Shown one piece after another: positions 10,217 to 20,475 of a stretch of 64,000 bases of DNA (positions are counted from its first letter, which is position 1; every line of letters starts with the position of its first letter). This stretch comes from Mesorhabditis belari (lineage: Eukaryota; Nematoda; Chromadorea; Rhabditida; Rhabditidae). The notes beneath the pieces are model-generated. The model did no database searches. It was not told the DNA's origin and was given only the letters and a program-made list of their open reading frames with translations. The stretch lies in contig CAUEEP010000657.1 of the NCBI GenBank assembly GCA_958450365.1, positions 1 to 64,000 of the forward strand, read 5' to 3'. The translations under genes were made by a program, and so were the position numbers.

Positions 10217-10717
10217 ATGGCGCCAATCGAGATGCGAAATCTGACCACATTTCCAATCGAACGTCTTTGCTTCGATCTGAAGGTGGAGGTTTTGGAGCAA
10301 TTGGAGGCAAGAGATGTGATTGAATTGGTGAAAGTCAATCAAGGATTCCAATGGATGATTTCGAATCGACCGTCGATCGTTTTTGGACCTCATGTGAATG
10401 AGATTGGATCTCGTTTTGAGGAACTCAACATCAAAATGTTTGAAGAACAGAAGCTGAATTCGGCGTCACGCATGTCATTGAGTCTGGATGTCATTATTCA
10501 TCTTAGTTTCATCCAAGGCATTCGATCATGTGATCTATTGTGGATGAGCAAGTATTACGACAGCCTTTTACTTCGTGACAAGAGAAGCAGATATCAAAGT
10601 TTCACGATGAAAGCTCTGCGTTTCCAATATCGACAAAATATCGATACGACGAAAGATTGGATCTACATGTTGTTCTCGAATCAATTGCTCGCCTTTTACG
10701 TCAAGCGGATTAAATGA
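10217..10717 (+). pseudogene. F1 F-box-like gene A1c, internally deleted
   Basis: Open frame of 166 residues. The F-box-like region (LEVLEQLEARDVIEL) and residues to about 118 (SKYYDS) are normal. The frame then jumps to sequence corresponding to residues about 285 onward (RDKRSRYQSFTMKAL), so roughly 170 residues of the centre are missing. The end reads FYVKRIK instead of FYIKPDEMIDH because of a further small deletion. The full-length relative at 49138 shares its distinctive GPHVNEIGSRFEELN stretch, showing what was lost. The twin at 34335-34835 is identical in protein, so the deletion predates the super-unit duplication. A truncated F-box protein might still be made. AATAAA at 11188-11193. 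Confidence 0.7.
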
Positions 10718-11719
10718 TCGATCATTGATGTTTTATTGCTGTATTTTGCTGGCCTTACATTGCCTTTTTCGTGCTTTAAATCCGGTTTTTGCCTTTAAGC
10801 TAGCATTAACTCATCTTATCAATTTATCGGAGATTTATCAAACCGAAACTTTTTAAATTTGTAGGGTCAATGCCAGTTTTTCATGACTCTTTCTTGTGTC
10901 TTCTTGATTATTTATTCTTTCTGTCTACTACATGTTTGCACATTTATTCTTTCTGTCTACATGTGAAATTTGATCTCCGTTGATTTGAATTTCCATCTCT
11001 TTGATTGAATTTTTATTTAATTCGCTTCCCTAAGATATTTGAATTTGACTCACTTTCCAAGCTTTCTTTACAAAGTTCCAAAACTAAAATATAATTTAAA
11101 TTCTTTTCTGTACGTTTATGTTTTCTAAGCCAAAAGCGGCTGCTTTTACGTATTTACATATTTGGCTCACTTTTTTCATGCAACATGAATAAAGTATGAT
11201 TCTTAACGCTGGTACTCCTGTTAAAAGTTAATATGTAAAACCAAAAATAAGGTTTCCTGGGGAAGATGCCTGAATACCAATCGTTTCTTCACCGAATCAT
11301 TCTTGCTTTCCGCTTCACCTTTTTCGTTTCGGCTCAGATATCGCTGAAAAAAGGCTTATCTAATCTGATCATTTTATATCGCTATTCTAATGGGTTTGAT
11401 GTATCCGTAAGAAGTTAAATTCTGTTGTTTGAACTCCAAATTCGTTGTTGCTGGAATGGATTGACTCGATCCTTTTAAAGACACCTTATCGGTTGTGCTC
11501 TATATAACGTAAAAAGGGTACCTTCCATTGCGTTATAGAGAGAGTCAACTGTACGTAAAAAAGTTAGCCATAAGGAAACTGTCAGTTTTTACCTTATCCA
11601 ACGGATCTCTGATCAAACACAACAAATCTCCTAATTCACATTGAATTGAATTGAATTTATTGAATTTATTGAATTTATTGAATTTATTGAATAATGTATT
11701 TCCTTAATAGACTGGCAAA
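10718..11719 (+). other. 3' flank of A1c with a 10-base microsatellite
   Basis: Begins with the common F1 3' sequence (tgttttattgctgtattttgctgg...aagctagcattaac). A short array of ttgaa/tttattgaa units occupies about 11641-11697. No gene recognised. Confidence 0.5.
11641..11697 (+). repeat. Microsatellite, TTGAATTTA-type units
   Basis: Several 5-base (ttgaa) then about four 9-10-base (tttattgaat) units in a row. The same array is at about 35756-35811 in the second super-unit copy. Confidence 0.8.
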
Positions 11720-12327
11720 ATTTCAGGCGTGAAAGCGATAGTTGTCAGCAGGCGCAGGTACCCAGGTTTAGACTCGATCTGCTGTTACTTTTTAACACCG
11801 AAGTCCCCAAGAATCAATCCAATTCGAAATCTTTTTGCATTATTTTGTAGAGAAGATTCAGGGCTTTCTAATCGTGTACAACTTATTGGATGCGGCTTGC
11901 AATTTTTTTTTAAAAATATGTGAGCGCTGGTTTCATTCCCATTACCCTAATAAAACTAAGGACCCCAATTAAACTTCAAATTCCTTCCTTGATTCATTCA
12001 ATCCTAGTGAAAACTTTTTTAGATCTCAAACAAAATTGTTCTTGAGTTTGCTAAATTCTTTCATAGCGTTTACAATAACCTAAAGAAGCCTTTCTGGCTT
12101 CTCCACCTTTCCACCACCAGATCCCACCACAAGTAAATTTTCCCCTTACAGCTCCGACATCGAAGCTTCTTTTAAAAAGTTGAGCCCAAAAATCGTTGTC
12201 AGCAGTTGTCAGTTGAGAGCCAAAAAATCGCCTAGTCTAGACAAAATTACTGCTTTTGCTCTAAAAAAACCTGCAAAGTTCTAATCTATCCTCTTGCTAA
12301 ATTCTTTTTTTATTTTCAGATACAAGA
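11720..12327 (+). other. 5' flank of F2 gene, copy B1
   Basis: Different from the flank of copy A1. It is repeated at 35835-36440 and, without an F2 gene after it, at about 51580-52205. It contains 'gctgttactttttaacaccgaa' and ends in the tattttcag acceptor at 12311-12319. Confidence 0.55.
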
Positions 12328-12866
12328 ATGTCGGTTGCAAAAAATCGGTGAACGCAACGGCAACGATGATTTGCCATTGGAACTGATTGGGAAAATCGCA
12401 CCCTATCTCGATGTGAAAGACGTGCTGAAATTGATGATGGTGAACAAGAGGCTCTACTCGAGCTATGCGAAGAATCAATCGATCGTTTTGGAAAGCACGT
12501 CGTTGTGGTTGCCCTGGGACAGAGCTCCGAACTAAAAATTTGATCAAGACGTTCGTCGATTCTCCGTTTTTTCAATTGAATGCAACTCTTCTTCCTTTCG
12601 TCAAACGGATCGATTCATGCGACGAGTTAGAATGTTTCAATGCCAAATGGCCCTATGGAATCTTCTTAGACCAGTTGAAATCCGTGAACCAACTCCAGTC
12701 CAGTTCAGACAACGAATACGACGATTTATGCGAGGATGGCAGGCGCTACACTGGAATGTTCCTAAACCAGTTGAAATCCGTGAACCAACTCGACGCCCGT
12801 GTTTACATGAAGGAAGATTACCTGAAGTTCCTCAACAATTTTCGTGGATCGGTCAAAAAAGAATGA
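12328..12866 (+). pseudogene. F2 F-box-like gene B1, frame-disrupted
   Basis: F-box at about 12370-12470 (LPLELIGKIAPYLDVKDVL). From the ATG at 12328 the frame stops after seven codons because a run of six A follows (gcaaaaaatcgg). Five would give an open frame from the ATG. The same six-A run is in the twin at 36441. Two further run-length differences from the twin occur: one T fewer near 12489 (gatcgttttggaaag) and one A fewer near 12535. Near the end, one A more (gtcaaaaaagaatg) gives an early TGA. These are all homopolymers, so sequencing error is a serious alternative to decay. Confidence 0.6.
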
Positions 12867-13319
12867 GGATGAGGAATTTTAGGAGACTAGTGCAAAGGAT
12901 GTCATAATCTTCGTCAGAATTTGAGGAGGCATAAAAATCTGATCGATTTAGAGGATCTAGTATACACACCGCCGCTTTGTCAGAATCAAAACCACAATGC
13001 AAACAGACTTGATCCCTTTCCTTCGGAGTAAAACAGGTTGAACGAATTTTGAATCCGATTCAGGAATGGTTAGAGCCCGGAAGAGGCGGCAAACTTTGCA
13101 GATCGACCACCTTGCCCAGACAGTCATAAATCGTCATCACTAAACTAGAAAAGCGGCAGAAAGTAGGAAATGTATTTAAAATGAAAAGAGAGCTAGTAAT
13201 AAGGAAACTTTCAAGTGAAATAGTGGGATGATGAGACTTATCAAATGACAATAAAAGAAATTACCTATACAAAAAGTTTACAAATCCACACGATACTAAA
13301 GTAATCACAGCAAAACAAT
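12867..13319. other. F2-to-M spacer, copy B1
   Basis: As at 2491-2943. The minus-strand frame IYDCLGKVVDLQSLP is at about 13080-13140 and is followed upstream by a TTTCTAG acceptor-like tract. No firm gene. Confidence 0.4.
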
Positions 13320-13525
13320 ATGGATCAGGATAATGCAGAAGAAGAAAGCTCTATCAGATTAATTTTGTTTAACTATCTTTTTGTACAAAAAGGGAATGGA
13401 AAGTAATCGAATTGAGGTAAAACATGTGGAATAAAACTCTATTTTTACCTCTTCCCTTCCAGACATACCTACGAATAGTAGACGAAGCTGCCAATTGCAA
13501 CACTCAGCTATTTCGACTCGTTTGA
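13320..13525 (+). pseudogene. Module M small gene, copy B1 with one extra T
   Basis: Identical in layout to 37434-37638, but the T run in exon 1 (tatctttttgtac, five T against four) ends the frame early. The donor (GAG|GTAAAA, 13416/13417) and acceptor (TTCCAG at 13462) are intact. Since this is a homopolymer difference in a nearly identical duplicate, it may be a sequencing error. Confidence 0.4.
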
Positions 13526-14332
13526 AATCGATAAACGAGTCAGTCAAACGAGTCACTTAGAACGAGAACAACTACAATAAAATGAAGGATTCCTTGACAT
13601 CAAACACAAACACAACAAACAACGCTGAAACCCATACACTCGTTTGGTAGATTCTGACCGATGCCTTAATCAATGCCTAAAAAGGTTCGTACAAGAACAA
13701 ACTCAGGATCTGAGGTGCCGATCGAACAACCAATGCATCGATTCCGTCAACAACGAATTTGGAGTCCAAACAAAAGAATTCAACTTGTTACGGATACATA
13801 AACCACATTAGAATGCCGATATAAAATGATTCGAAAAGTCTTTTTTCTTTTCTAGATGAGTCTTTTTTATCCATGTCCAACTCGAAACGAAGAAGGCAAA
13901 GCGGAAAGGAAGAATGATTCGGCGAAGAAACGATTGGTATTCAGGCATTTTCCTCAGAAAACCTTATTTTTGGGTTTACAAATTAATTTTTGACAGGAGT
14001 AACAAGCGTTAAGAATCATAATTTATTCATGGTGCATGAAAAAAAGTGAGCCGAATATGTAAATAGACAGAAGGAGCCGCTTTTGGCTTAGAAAAGATAA
14101 CCGTAGAGAAAAGCATTGAAACTATATTTTAGTTTTGGAATTTTGTACAGAAAGTTTAGAAATTGAGTCAAATTCAAATATCTTAGGGAAGGGAATTAAA
14201 CAAAAATTCAATCCAAGAAATCTAAATTCAAATTCTCGGAGATTGAGATTAGTTAAGGCTAGCTTAAATACAAAAACAGAATTTAAAGCACGCAAAGACA
14301 ATGTAAGACCAGTAAAATATAGCAATAAAACA
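13526..14332. other. Spacer and 3' flank of F1 gene B1d
   Basis: Contains 'atgaaggattccttgac...acaacaaacaacgctga' after module M, then the F1 3' flank in minus orientation with the AATAAA complement at 14022-14027, about 310 bases beyond the F1 stop. Confidence 0.5.
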
Positions 14333-15349
14333 TCAATGATCGATCATTTCATCGGGCTTGAGGTAGAAGGCGAAGAAATTGAGTATCTGAGTACCCTCGG
14401 CGCGAAATTGATCGAAGGACAACACGTAGATGCAATCTCGCGTCGCAGTGATATTTTGTCGGAAACACAGAGCTTTCATCCAGAAACTTTGATCGTATAG
14501 GCTTCCCTTGTCACGATCGTTTGCTAACGCAATCAATGGTTGATGATTTTTCCCGTAGATTTGTTTCATTCCTGGATATCCCTTGAGGAAAACGATGACT
14601 GCAGGCTTCTTATATTCTTCAAAATCGTCGTAGTTGAAGAAAATTCGACCAACCGCTGCGGGGTTTTGCTCGGAATTCCGTGCCTAACAATCGTTTGAAT
14701 AGCTGGAAGAATGATATCTTCGTTGTAACAACGCATTCCCACATCATTGATGTGGGTCTTTACAAAAGCATTGTAGTAAAACTGAAATTCATCAACATTC
14801 GAACAATGAACTGTGACTCTTTCACATTCGTTGAGTTGAGCCTCAATGAAATGCCCAAAAAGACCTTTTATTGATGGAGCTTCTTGAAGGAAGCTGGGAA
14901 GATCCGCGTATTCCTTGATCTTGATTGACAAATGAGAAAGCAACTCCATGCGCTGAGGCGCATACAAATAGAGTGAATTCACTACCTCAAGTTGTTTCAG
15001 AAAAGCGGCAGGATCCTTGTCGATTGGGCCGTAATCGTTTTCTATCCACAATTGATTGCACGATCGAATGTTTTTTTATGAAAGGAAGATGACGAATGAC
15101 ATCCAGACCTGAGTTCCATTCATTCAGCCTCTTGATGTTGATTCTTTCCACATAAAGTTCAATCGCATCCACATGATGTCCAAAAATGATCGATGGTCGA
15201 CTCGAAATCATCCATTGGAATCCTTGATTGACTTTCACCAATTCAATCACATCTCTTGCTTCCAATTGCTCCAAAACCTCCACCTTCAGATCGAAGCAAA
15301 GACGTTCGATTGGAAATGTTGTCATATTTCGCATCTTGAATGGCATCAT
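14333..15349 (-). CDS. F1 F-box-like protein B1d (two apparent frameshifts)
   Basis: Twin of the intact 338-residue gene at 38447-39463. Two single-base run-length differences break the frame: seven T instead of six at about 15068-15077 and four T instead of five at about 14656-14660. Apart from these the sequence is practically identical to its twin. F-box-like region at residues 11-50 (LEVLEQLEARDVIEL). The C-terminal region ends FAFYLKPDEMIDH, with an insertion (RAEGTQILN) before it that other members lack. Because both breaks lie in homopolymers and the twin is open throughout, I annotate it as a probable gene with sequence errors rather than a pseudogene. Acceptor TTTACAG upstream of the ATGATG start. 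Confidence 0.6.
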
Positions 15350-15740
15350 GAATGGCGCCTTTCTACCTGTAAATAAAAAGAATTATTCTTTGTACAGAGC
15401 AGATCAATGCAATGGATCACTTTCAGCATTTCCAGTAGCAAAAGCCTGTTTTCTAAAGCGTGAATGATGAATTTCCAATAAAAGATTTGTTAAATAGCTA
15501 AAAGTGATCCATTGCAGTGATCTAGTACCGATAAAGATAGAAAACAAAGAAATACGCATAAAATCACCTATTCTAGTGGAATCAACAAAACCCAAGTCTA
15601 TTTTTTACATTATTGAGTGAAATTTGGCACGGTGTGGTATAAAAATGTTAAAAAAGCACAAAAACACTGAGATCTAAACAAATGAATTAAAAAACTAAGA
15701 TTTTAAACAGGCGAGGCGCTTTAAGAAGGGTCTCATGCTT
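15350..15740 (-). other. Shortened 5' flank of F1 gene B1d
   Basis: Upstream cassette cut off near 15750, just past the 'cctggatttgtc' stretch, where it meets the 3' flank of the next F1 gene. The short hairpin and the 'accgtatgg' part are missing. So B1d and B1e are closely packed head to tail. Confidence 0.55.
15408..15516 (-). repeat. F1-upstream stem-loop (B1d)
   Basis: Arms tgcaatggatcactttcagc and gctaaaagtgatccattgca pair along 20 bases with one C/A-type mismatch. It ends about 60 bases from the F1 start. Confidence 0.75.
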
Positions 15741-16257
15741 AAAATATCCTGGATTTGTCTGAGGTGCCGATCGAACAACCAATCAAGTATCTAAACAAGA
15801 TTGAGTCAATCGATTCCGTCAACAACGAACTTGGAGTCCAAACAAAAGAATTCAACTTGTTGCGGATACAATGCCCATTAGAACCCATTAGAATGCCGAT
15901 ATAAAATGATTAAACAAGTCTTTTTTATCTTTTTTAGATGAATCTTTTTTTCAGCCATGTCTGAGCCGAAACGAAGAAGGCAAAGAAAGAATGATTCGGT
16001 GAAGAAAAAATTGGTATTCAGGCATTTTCCCCAGAAAACCTTATTTTTGGCTTTACGTATTAATTTTTAATAGGAGTAACAAGCGTTAAGAATCATCCTT
16101 TATTCATGGTGCATGAAAAAAGTGAGCTGAACATGTAAATACGTAGAAGGAGCCGCTTTTGGCCTAGAAAACATAAATGTAGAGAAAAGAAAAGAAAAAA
16201 ACAGAATTTAAATCAGGCAAAGACAATGTAAGGCCAGTCAAATATAGTAATAAAACA
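15741..16257 (-). other. 3' flank of F1 gene B1e
   Basis: F1 3' flank in minus orientation with the AATAAA complement at 16099-16104, about 155 bases beyond the stop. It is shorter than in A1a or B1d because a segment near 16190 is deleted. No gene. Confidence 0.5.
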
Positions 16258-17283
16258 TCAATCATCGATCATTTCATCGGGCTTGATGTAAAAGGCGAGA
16301 AATTGACTCGAGGACACCATGTAGATGCAATCTCGCGTCGTATTGATATTTCGTCGGAAACACAGAGTTTTCATCTTGTAACTTCGATATCTGCTTCCCT
16401 TGTCACAATCGTTTGCCAATGCAACGATTGGTTGACGATTTTCCTCCTTGATTTGTTTCATTCCTGGATATCCCTTGAGAAAAACAACGATTGTAGCCTT
16501 CATATCGTCCAGATAATAGCCGGAAACTCTCACAGCCGCTGCGGGGTTTTTGCTCGGAATTCCGTGGCTAACAATCGTTTGAAGAATGGCTGGAAGAATG
16601 ATATCTGCGTTGTAACAATGCATTCCAACATCATTGATGTGGGTCTTTACAAAAGCATTGTAGTAAAACTGAAATTCATCATCATTCGAACAATGAACTC
16701 TGACTGTTTCACATTCATTGAGTTGAGTCTCAATGAAATGCCCAACGAGATCTTTTATTGATGGGGCTTTTCGAATGAAGCTGGGAAGTTCCGCGTATCT
16801 CTTGATCTTAATTGACAAATGAGAAAGCAAGTCCAGGCGGACAGGCGCACACCAATCCAAATAGAGTGAATTCACTGCCTCTAATTGTTTCAGAAAAGCG
16901 GTGTGATTCTTGCCGATTGGAATGTTGTAAGACTCGTTCATCAACAATTGGTTGCACGAGCGAATGTTTTTGATAAAAGGAAAATCACGAATGACATCCA
17001 GACGGACTGAACTGACCTCAAGTGCCTTCCCCTCAAGTGGCTTCAGCTTCATGATGTTGATTGCTTCAAATAAGTCTGAGTCCAAATAAAGTTCAATCTC
17101 ATGGACATGATGTCCAAAAACGATCGATGGTCGACTCGAAATCATCCATTGGAATCCTTGATTGACTTTCACCAATTCAATCACATCTCTTGCGTCCAAT
17201 TGCTCCAAAACCTCCAACTTCAGATCGAAGCAAAGACGTTCGATTGGAAATATTGTCAGATTTCGCATCTCGAATGGCATCAT
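16258..17283 (-). CDS. F1 F-box-like protein B1e, intact, 341 residues
   Basis: Complete open frame from ATGATG at 17283 to TGA. F-box-like segment at residues 11-50 (LEVLEQLDARDVIEL, then VNQGFQWM). Distinctive insertion around residues 80-92 (KPLEGKALEVSS) not found in the A genes. The C-terminal region has IPSKNPAAAV, KGYPGMKQI and the end FAFYIKPDEMIDD, the last residue differing from the usual H. The twin at 40371-41396 differs at two residues I noticed (I/T at position 11, I/Y in FIKN/FYKN). Acceptor TTTACAG about 24 bases before the start. Inferred role: SCF substrate receptor. The recognition target is unknown. Confidence 0.75.
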   Translation of the reverse strand: MMPFEMRNLTIFPIERLCFDLKLEVLEQLDARDVIELVKVNQGFQWMISSRPSIVFGHHVHEIELYLDSDLFEAINIMKLKPLEGKALEVSSVRLDVIRDFPFIKNIRSCNQLLMNESYNIPIGKNHTAFLKQLEAVNSLYLDWCAPVRLDLLSHLSIKIKRYAELPSFIRKAPSIKDLVGHFIETQLNECETVRVHCSNDDEFQFYYNAFVKTHINDVGMHCYNADIILPAILQTIVSHGIPSKNPAAAVRVSGYYLDDMKATIVVFLKGYPGMKQIKEENRQPIVALANDCDKGSRYRSYKMKTLCFRRNINTTRDCIYMVSSSQFLAFYIKPDEMIDD

Positions 17284-18060
17284 GAATGGCGCCTTTCTAC
17301 CTGTAAATAAAAAGAATTATTCTTTGTAAAGAGCCGAACCATGCAATGGATCACTTTCAAGATTTTTAATAGTAAAAGCTTGTTTTCTAAAGCCTGAATG
17401 ATGAATTTCCAATCAAAAAAAATTGTAAGGAGCCGATCAATGCAATAAAAGATTTGTTAAAATGCTAGAAGTGATCGATTGCACGGGTCTAGTAACGAAA
17501 AAGAGAGAAAACGAAAGAAACACGCATAAAATCATGTGTTCTAGTGGAATTTTAACAAAAATCGAGGTCTATATTTTACATTATTGGGTGAAATTTGGCA
17601 CGATATGGTATAAAAATGTTAAAAAAGCACAAAAAGACTGAGATCTAGATAAATGAATTAAAAAACCAATATTTTAAACAGGTGAGGTGATTTAAGATGG
17701 GGTCCATGCTTAAAATATGCTGGCTTTCTCAAATTCTAAGCATTTTGGATAAAGAAATGGCGTTTAGTTGAGAAAATCGGGAAATTCTAGAATTTGGAAC
17801 GTTTTAAAGCTTTGCGAATATGAAATTTTTGAAAAATGAAAAATGAAAAAATTTTGCACCGTATGGTATAATAAAGATTAAAAACAAAGAAATCTATACC
17901 GGGCAAAGAATGAATGATTTCATCAAATTCTTCCCTTAAATGCTAGCACTTATAGTAGGTTTTTCGACGAAACTTACCGTAATCCAGATCATCCACGATA
18001 TAATTTACACTTCAAGCCACAAAATACAAAACACTTGTACTCAAATTTGAAAGCATACCC
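17284..18060 (-). other. 5' flank of F1 gene B1e
   Basis: Full upstream cassette in minus orientation, with the stem-loop at 17342-17483 and the 'ggtttttcgacgaaac' hairpin remnant near 17960. At about 17320-17360 similarity to the twin region drops, marking the right end of the nearly identical tract. Confidence 0.55.
17342..17483 (-). repeat. F1-upstream stem-loop (B1e), with insertion in the loop
   Basis: Longer than other copies (142 bases) because about 33 extra bases (starting tcaaaaaaaattgtaagg) sit in the loop. The insertion repeats 'gatcaatgcaat', so it may have arisen from a partial internal duplication. The 3' arm has a G for C change (gatcgattgca). Confidence 0.7.
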
Positions 18061-18064
18061 TTTC

Positions 18065-18460
18065 TGGTACGCTTATTTGCTCAATTTCTTCGGCTGCATA
18101 TTCCTCTATTTTCTCCCTACATAGAAGCGCCGCTCGACTCGCAGCATAGAGCTTGTTGTTTGTCGTGTTTGTGCTTGTTGTCAAGCAATCCTTCGTTTTA
18201 TTGTAAGTTCTTCGTAGTGACTCGATTGAATGACTCGTTTATCGATTTCGAACGAGTCGGATTGTCTGAGTGTTTCAATTGGCAGCTTCGTCTACTATTC
18301 GTAGGTATGTCTGGAAGGGAAGAGGTAAAAATAGGGTTTTATTCTACTTGTTTTACCTCAATTCGATTACTTTCCATTCCCTTTTTGTACAAAAGAGAAT
18401 TAAACAAGATTCATTTGATAAAGCTTTCTTCTTCTGCATTGTCCTGATCCATATTGTTTT
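18065..18460 (-). pseudogene. Module M, minus-strand copy B1
   Basis: Minus-strand YAASRAALL...EKIEEYAAEE-type tail at about 18070-18150, then the CTTCCAG acceptor and exon 1 of the MDQDNAEEES type further upstream (to about 18455). Exon 1 reads with changes (NAEEESFIKx) and the tail frame has a stop in exon 2, so it is decayed. Function unknown. Confidence 0.4.
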
Positions 18461-18710
18461 GCTGTGATTACTTTAGTATCGTGTGAATTTTGTTTGTAAA
18501 CTTTTTGTATAGGTAATTTCTTTTATTGTTATTTGATAAGTCTCATCACCCCACTGTTTCACTTGGAAGTTTCCTTGTTAAGAGCTCTCTTTTCCGTTTA
18601 AATACATTTCCAACTTTCTGTCGATCTTCTTCTATTTTAGATATGGTGATTTATGACTGTCTGAACGACGTAATCGAGCTGCAAAGTTTGCCGCTGCTTC
18701 TGCGCCCTTT
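18461..18710. other. Segment absent from second super-unit copy
   Basis: In the second super-unit copy the sequence jumps from the 'gtcaagcaatcc' corresponding to 18191 straight to 'gtcgtattcgttgtc' corresponding to 18711, so about 520 bases present here (module M exons and this M-to-F2 spacer) are absent there. The segment resembles the reverse of the F2-to-M spacers. Confidence 0.55.
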
Positions 18711-19050
18711 GTCGTATTCGTTGTCTGAACTGAACTGGAGTTGGCTCTCAGATTTCAACTGTGATTTCAACTCTAAGAAAATTCCATAGGGTCATTGGGC
18801 ATTGAAACATTCTAACTCGTCGCATGAATCGATCCGTTTGACGACAGGAAGAAGAGTTGCATTCTGTTGAAGGGACGGAGCATCGACGAACTTTTTGCTC
18901 GAATTTTTCAGTTCGGAGCTCTGTCCCAGAGAACCACAGCGCATTGCTTTCCAGAAACGATCGATTGATCCATCGCATAGCTCGATTAGAGCCTCTTGTT
19001 CGCCATCATTAATTCCAGCACGTCTTTCACATCACAAAATGAGATCACAC
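18711..19050 (-). pseudogene. Degraded F2 gene, minus strand, copy B1
   Basis: Antiparallel homologue of F2 lacking the first half of the F-box. A lead resembling ...SFCDVKDVLELMM, seen best in the copy at 42299-42670, should begin near 19030, but several indels break the frame here (for example 'attccagcacg' preceded by 'catcattaattcc' changes and the loss around 'cattgctttccagaaacg'). Ends at QLQFSSDNEYD-like sequence at 18711. Confidence 0.6.
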
Positions 19051-19550
19051 TTGTTACACTTGTTGAGATCTCTTTTTTGAACTTTTTACGCACCATTCCT
19101 GGTTCTTCTATTCGAAAAATTGAAAGTTTTAGAGAAAAACTGTTAAAATGTTTTTGAGGGATGAATTAAGAAAATCGGGGAAAGAAAAGCAAACAGCAAG
19201 CAAATTTTTTTGTCATTTCAAGAAGTTTTGAATCTCAAACTTACAGCACGTCTTTCACATCACAAGGATGAGACCACACTTGTTACACTTGTTGAGATGT
19301 TGGTATGATCGCTTGTTCAACGCTCTGTAGTCAGACTAGAGCTGTGTTCAACGCTTGCTGCGTTCAATTACTGTGCTTGCATCCGCTTCAGAAGATCTTC
19401 GAAGATCTGAGGATAGAAGCGCGCGGATCTCTTTTTTGAACTTTTTACGCACCATTCCTGGTTCTTCTATTCGAAAAATTGGAAGTTTTAGAGAAAAACT
19501 GTTAAAATGTTTTTGAGGGATGAATTTAGAAAATCGGGGAAAGAAAAACA
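19025..19550 (+). repeat. Local tandem duplication split by about 110 extra bases
   Basis: About 170 bases (tttcacatcacaa...ggggaaagaaaa) occur at 19025-19195 and again in two parts at 19253-19297 and 19427-19548. Between the two parts lies unrelated sequence (ttggtatgatcgcttg...gaagcgcgcg). The second super-unit copy has a single version at about 42627-42790, so this duplication arose only here. Confidence 0.7.
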
Positions 19551-20114
19551 ACTATTTCTTGTCATTTTCAAGAAGTTTTCAATTTCAAACCTTCAAATAT
19601 GAAGATTAGACAGGAAAATATGAATAAAATAAAATAAAATGGAGACAAAAATTGGGAAATTATTGCTGAATTGACCACTTTTTGTATTAAAAAACACATC
19701 TGTTCCCGGGTTGCGACGGGATTTGGGGGAATTGATGAGGAATTAATTCTCGATCGATTAATGAATGCCAATGGGTGCTGTGCGTTCCAGAATTGAGCTC
19801 AGAAAAGCAATTCTGAAGATTTGAATAGTTTTGATCAATTTATCGGCGTCAATGGGTGCTGTGCGTTCCAGAGTTGCAGCCCGTGTTCCAATTGATAAAC
19901 TTCATTTAATAGACTGCCTTCAAACTGCCTTCAAACGCAATTTTTTGAATGTTTTCACCTTTGAATAGAAGCCAAATGCATCGGATTCGAATACAATAGC
20001 AAGCAAGTGCTACTTTTTCAACCTCAGTTCACTCGAAACATTCAAAACACGAGCATGAAGCGTTCTAGAAGCAAAAGACCGTCATCGAAGCTGAATCTTT
20101 GTGGGAATCTTGTA
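19551..20114. other. Spacer with GTGCTGTGCGTTCCAGA repeats, copy B1
   Basis: Two copies of the 'gggtgctgtgcgttccag' motif near 19775 and 19857, followed by 'gcctt caaactgcc' short repeats near 19915-19935. No gene. Confidence 0.5.
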
Positions 20115-20475
20115 TTTCAATGATGATTTTTTACACATCAGTTTTCGTCGAGAATTGTGCATATTCAATAGCTTCAGAAGCCATCCATTTTAATGGTAAT
20201 TTAGCACCACGAGATTTATAGAACATTTCACTACTGAAACGACATAAGTCAAAATCCGATAGCTGAAAAGAGACTATTTAAAGTTAATAAAGATAATCCG
20301 TGATTAACCTGCATTTTTTACTTTGACCTTTTTCCAACATTCCCTTAAAGCGCGATTACCGCGTGAGAAAGAGTCAGCTGGTAGATCTTCACAAAACTTT
20401 AACACACAAATTCGAATCACGTCTGAATCGTTAAACTTCTTTCCAGCCAAGGAGTGTTGCATTGATTGAAACATA
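20115..20475 (-). pseudogene. Tyrosine kinase remnant K2
   Basis: Same arrangement as K1. Minus-strand DLCRFSSEMFYKSRG, then KLPLKWMASEAIEYA. Relative to K1, the invariant APE proline is serine (ASE), and the intron-like stretch and damaged HRD region lie at about 20250-20370. It is non-functional by both frame damage and loss of the APE motif. Confidence 0.65.
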
